Positions 60,244 to 64,000 of a stretch of 64,000 nucleotides of DNA are shown in pieces. Location of the stretch: positions 5,476,048 to 5,540,047 of the forward strand of contig NC_092704.1 of assembly GCF_964275005.1 (NCBI RefSeq), in the 5' to 3' direction. Both the position numbers and the translations under genes were made by a program. The stretch is from Diadema setosum (Eukaryota > Echinodermata > Echinoidea > Diadematoida > Diadematidae). The notes under the pieces were generated by a model that was not told where the DNA came from, did not search any database, and saw nothing but the letters and a program-made list of their open reading frames with translations. How positions within the stretch are numbered: position 1 is the first letter of the stretch; each line of letters opens with the position of its first letter.

Positions 60244-60272
60244 GTTAGACGCCAAGCTGTCGGGGGATATAC

Positions 60273-63200
60273 CTGGAAGGGGGTAGGTAGACAAGACACA
60301 CACACAAAGAATGAAATTTCAATGTGAAATACTCTCTTGTGAATGACGGTTACGCCCAAAGAATTACCCCCTCAGAGAGAGAGAGAGAAAAAGAAGCAAA
60401 TAGTAACAATGATTTTCTTTTTCTTTATATCATTGCCACCTTACCCGCGCTCCACAAGAACTTATTTGGCTGGTACTCGTGATGTTGTTTTGGTTTTCAG
60501 ATGGATGTAAAAGTGCCTTCTACAAATAGATCAGTGCTACATCTCTCTCGCTAAAAGAAGGAGTTTCCTGCTCACAGATATCCAACCTTGTTACAGACAA
60601 TAGAAGGGATCTGGGAAAGCACTAACTCTTTTACAGCTGACTGCTCACTGCTAAGATTACACAAAATTTGTAAATTGTTGATAAATCCATACCAAATTTC
60701 TTTGTCTATCATTGATGTTCAAAATCATGGATTGCTTGTTACAAAGGATTATCCTTAATTTTTTTTTCCTCCCTTTTTGTAGCAAAAAAAAAAAATGGCA
60801 TGATACAGGCTAAATGCATTTCTGTAACCACTGTTTACTAATTAATGTGTAACTGGTGGTTTGTGGAATGAATAGATTATTCATGACATATTATATACAC
60901 ATCACAATGAAAACAAAAAACAAGTTTGTCAACATTTTGCTCCATGTACAAAGTATTAGTAGTACAAGCACAGTGAAATTAATTTCTGGTTTCTACACAA
61001 TGAATACATGAAAGAGTGATTCACATAATGCCCATTTTGATGCTGAAGCCCACACTGTATCAAACACACCCTGTTTCACGCAGGAAAAATCCTTCATTCT
61101 TTAATGAAACTTTCCAACCTTAAAATTCTACATACAAATAAAAATGATGAAGAACTGACTAGCTCTCCCTGAAGATGAGTAGATTTTGAAAGGTCGCTAC
61201 AACTTAAGTAAATTCATGAATTTGCAATTAGAGTACACATGTGTGCCAACAGCTCTAATTAATGTTATTATCAAACTGTGCATACAAATTATGTACTTTG
61301 AATTACTATCTCAAAAACCCTTTCAAAGTCAGAGGACTGATGCCTTATTTTACTTCTTGGATGTCTTGATCTGAACAATTTTGACAAGTTTCAACAACTT
61401 ATTTCAGACCTTGATGTTAAGTTTACACAAATATTTTTTTTTTTTCAGATGGATTGAATCAATTAATTATTCAATCATATTTCGTGATATATTGGAGCAA
61501 CAAAATTAAACAACATGCATGTACATGTATGGGCATGACTGGGTCACAAATGAATCGAATTGATTGCTACACCCTTGTACAATGTGTAAATGCCCCCTCG
61601 AGACCAAAGGAAATTCTGATGTGAAATTAAGAAATTATGTAGCACCTGTCCCAAGAATCACGCATAAAGGGTTCTCTGAAACTCCTCAATTTCCAGCAGA
61701 ACAGATCACGAGACCTCAATATTGTGCTAAGCAGATCAGCTAACAAATTTGCCAAAAGCCAGTGCCAATTCATACTTTTCACCAAAATTTAACCATACCC
61801 TTCCAAAGACTTCACAGATTCCCAACATGCCAATTTGAAATCATGATCCTTTTCAATCTAAATTAACTTTTTTTTTGTGAGCTCCCCATCCTGTATGCAA
61901 TGTGGTTTTGAATAATATCTGGGCATTTCCACAGTAAAAGGGTACATCTCAGGGATGTTGCTTTATTTCTGTTTCCAATAAGCGACCCCCCCCCCCCCCC
62001 CCACATACAATACAAATTTTTATAACACTTTTTGAGAGGTAACTTTGCCTAAAATTGCTTAATTAGTGTGTAATGTACAGAACATGGACAGACAAAAATG
62101 CAACAGTTTTGACTGTCCATGCTATGCACTGTGTGTTACACACTACAGCATGGTATAAAACACAATGTCCAATAGAATTTTAGAACTCTTATTATCTTTT
62201 CAAATTAATATTAGGCCATTCAGTTGAAAAACAAAGTTTCAATGAGCATTCATTATTTGACCTCCATATGGTAATGCACGATGTCTGTCCAGTGTTGCAT
62301 ATGTACATTACTCCCATTTTTTTTTTCATTTTTTTTTATTTGGGGGGGGGGGGGCAAACATTTCAATAGATTGCTTCTTAGAAGGATTTTGGGGCAATAT
62401 GATCACTCACTATTGTTCTAATTTGGTATTGTATGTGGGGGGGGGGGGGGGGGGGTAATGCACACTGGAAACAGGAAATGAAGTATCAACATCCCTGAAG
62501 TGAAATATACCCTTTTACTGTGGAAATGCCCTTCTGTTTCACATCCTTAAAATCCTAAAGTGACAATCAGCATACAGATGTACCGGTAATAGACCATCCC
62601 CATAGCTGTGCTATACACTATTTGTACTTGTACTCAGAATTGTATTTATAATCCCTTCACAAATTTAGTGTACATACATTTACAACATGTAGAAAGTTAT
62701 GCCCAGACCTCTTAAAATGGACATCAAAATATCATTTTGACATAGCTCAGCACACATTTTATTCACATAAGAATCTTGTAAACTGTTGTTTGAAAAATGG
62801 ACAAATTCACTTTTACATACAAGTATTTTGTGTTGAAAAAGACAACTTTTTTTTTCTTCCAAATGTTCTTTTACATTAAAACATCAATACTTCATAGCAC
62901 AATTCTGCAAATTCAAAAATACTCAGGGAGCATCAAAACATATTATCTATACTCACCCAATACAGTGAAGAAGGACTTTTTTTTTTAGCACAATGTACAA
63001 TCTTTGAGCATTCAATGACTAATGCAATTCGGTCAAGGGATTATTTGCTCTGAAAGTAAGTAGGTCTATACAGTACATGCAAGGTTTAATGTGTGGGAGT
63101 TTGTGTTAAACGTCAACACATCACACACACACACACATGTGTACACTTGTACATGTATACTTGTACACATCTACAACTATATGTGCACACAACAAAGACA

Positions 63201-63754
63201 CACACAGAAAAAGCACTGTAAAGCCAGAACTCTTGCATATATTTTAACACAGAAAAAGGAATACAGAGATTAAACACACGCCTACCAATCATTTTAGATG
63301 ATAAGAACCAATGACTGGGCATTTACAACTCAATCAAAATGGCTTACGATGTTAAAATAGTAACACATGATGAAAAATGAAAAAATATCAGATTTAGTAT
63401 TGTGCAGCAAATGACCCCTCCTGCACTGTCAAGACACATGTAGCCGAGCAAGAGATGGACGTAGTGAACGACCACCAGCTCACCTAGCTAGCCCCCGAGA
63501 GCGAGTCCCTATACCACATGCAGAACTGCAAATCACAAAAAAGCCAAAGTCTGCCTACCTCATTGGATGCTGACGTGCTGCAATGTAATCAAAGTCTCTT
63601 GCCCGTGTCATCACTGCATCACTGTCTTCATCCATCTATCTATCTATCTCTTCCCCTCCCCCTCTCTCTCCTTCCACAATCTCCCTCTCTCTTTCCCAGC
63701 CCACTCGCTCTTTCACTCATAAATGCCAATTCCCCAACACTTCATCTCCCTCAC
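60273..63754. other. CREB 5' UTR intron (probable)
   Basis: Lies between the acceptor at 60272 and a donor-like TCG|GTGAGG ending at 63755. Contains the poly-C/poly-G foldback at 61921, GT-rich repeats near 63125 and a CT-rich stretch near 63650. A second donor-like site, CTAG|GTGAGC, lies near 63483. Confidence 0.5.
61921..62531. mobile_element. Foldback element with poly-C and poly-G runs in its arms
   Basis: Perfect ends GGGCATTTCCACAGTAAAAG and complement, continuing into arms that both hold GGGATGTTG and TGTTTCCA blocks. A C17 run at 61986-62002 faces a G19 run at 62437-62455 in the other arm. A third run of about 14 G lies near 62341. Confidence 0.8.
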
Positions 63755-63970
63755 CGATGATGTCAATATGACAACAGGTTAGCGGGATGAAGGGGGATCG
63801 GGGATGGGAGCGGAGTGCGGCGGAGAGAGATATCACGTGCACGACACGTCGTCTGAGTCAAAACAGTGCCGATCGGCCGTGGTGTCAGTCCACGTGCGGT
63901 GGAATACCACTTTTCCGAGTTCATAGGGTGTTGGTGTTTCTAGTTCACGGTCCATGTGACGTGATAAACA
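63755..63970 (-). promoter_or_regulatory. Probable CREB promoter and noncoding first exon
   Basis: CpG-rich block. It holds a CRE variant, TGACGTGA, at 63957-63964, E-boxes CACGTG at 63834-63839 and 63891-63896, and an AP-1-type TGAGTCA at 63854-63860. A donor-like GTGAGG at 63754 would end the first exon. No TATA box seen. The start site is inferred. Confidence 0.5.
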
Positions 63971-64000
63971 TCACAATTACAATGCATCCCATCGCCACTT

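Noticed and set aside
1..64000. CRISPR arrays, operons, phage or prokaryotic defence genes
   Set aside because: None seen; the window is intron-rich animal DNA.

Overview
The window is nuclear DNA of an animal. Coding sequence lies in short exons with GT..AG introns, separated by AT-rich introns and spacers full of short inverted-repeat transposons, microsatellites and homopolymer runs. Three proteins can be assembled exon by exon with matching splice phases. Two have a length close to that of the human protein, and the third runs off the window. The gene set (a ciliary central-apparatus protein, a wybutosine-synthesis enzyme and one CREB-type bZIP factor), the repeat style and the lack of vertebrate repeats suggest an invertebrate deuterostome, most likely an echinoderm. 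That placement is an inference, not a proof.

Layout. (1) 335-9494, minus strand: CFAP221 (PCDP1), 13 coding exons giving residues 1-711; the C-terminus lies beyond base 1. (2) 9519-11957: upstream region shared by two head-to-head genes. (3) 11958-25139, plus strand: LCMT2/TYW4, 14 coding exons, 689 residues, complete. (4) 25140-33981: spacer between two tail-to-tail genes, holding the LCMT2 3' UTR, repeats and probably the CREB 3' UTR. (5) 33982-60243, minus strand: a CREB1/ATF1/CREM-type factor, 7 coding exons, 293 residues, complete. Its probable noncoding first exon and CpG-rich promoter lie near 63.75-63.97 kb.

The genes do not form a functional pathway. CFAP221 acts in the C1d projection of motile cilia. 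LCMT2 completes wybutosine at position 37 of tRNA-Phe. CREB is the cAMP/PKA-responsive transcription factor.

I found no prokaryotic system, CRISPR array, operon or clearly new protein system. The most unusual material is in the repeats: a foldback element carrying a tRNA-like Pol III promoter between 12-bp direct repeats, a hAT-like element with an intact target duplication, one MITE nested in another, and a foldback with matching poly-C and poly-G runs in its arms. Two features of the CREB gene also merit a look: a consensus splice donor 4 nt after the stop codon, and a very long polypyrimidine tract beside the acceptor of the phospho-acceptor exon.
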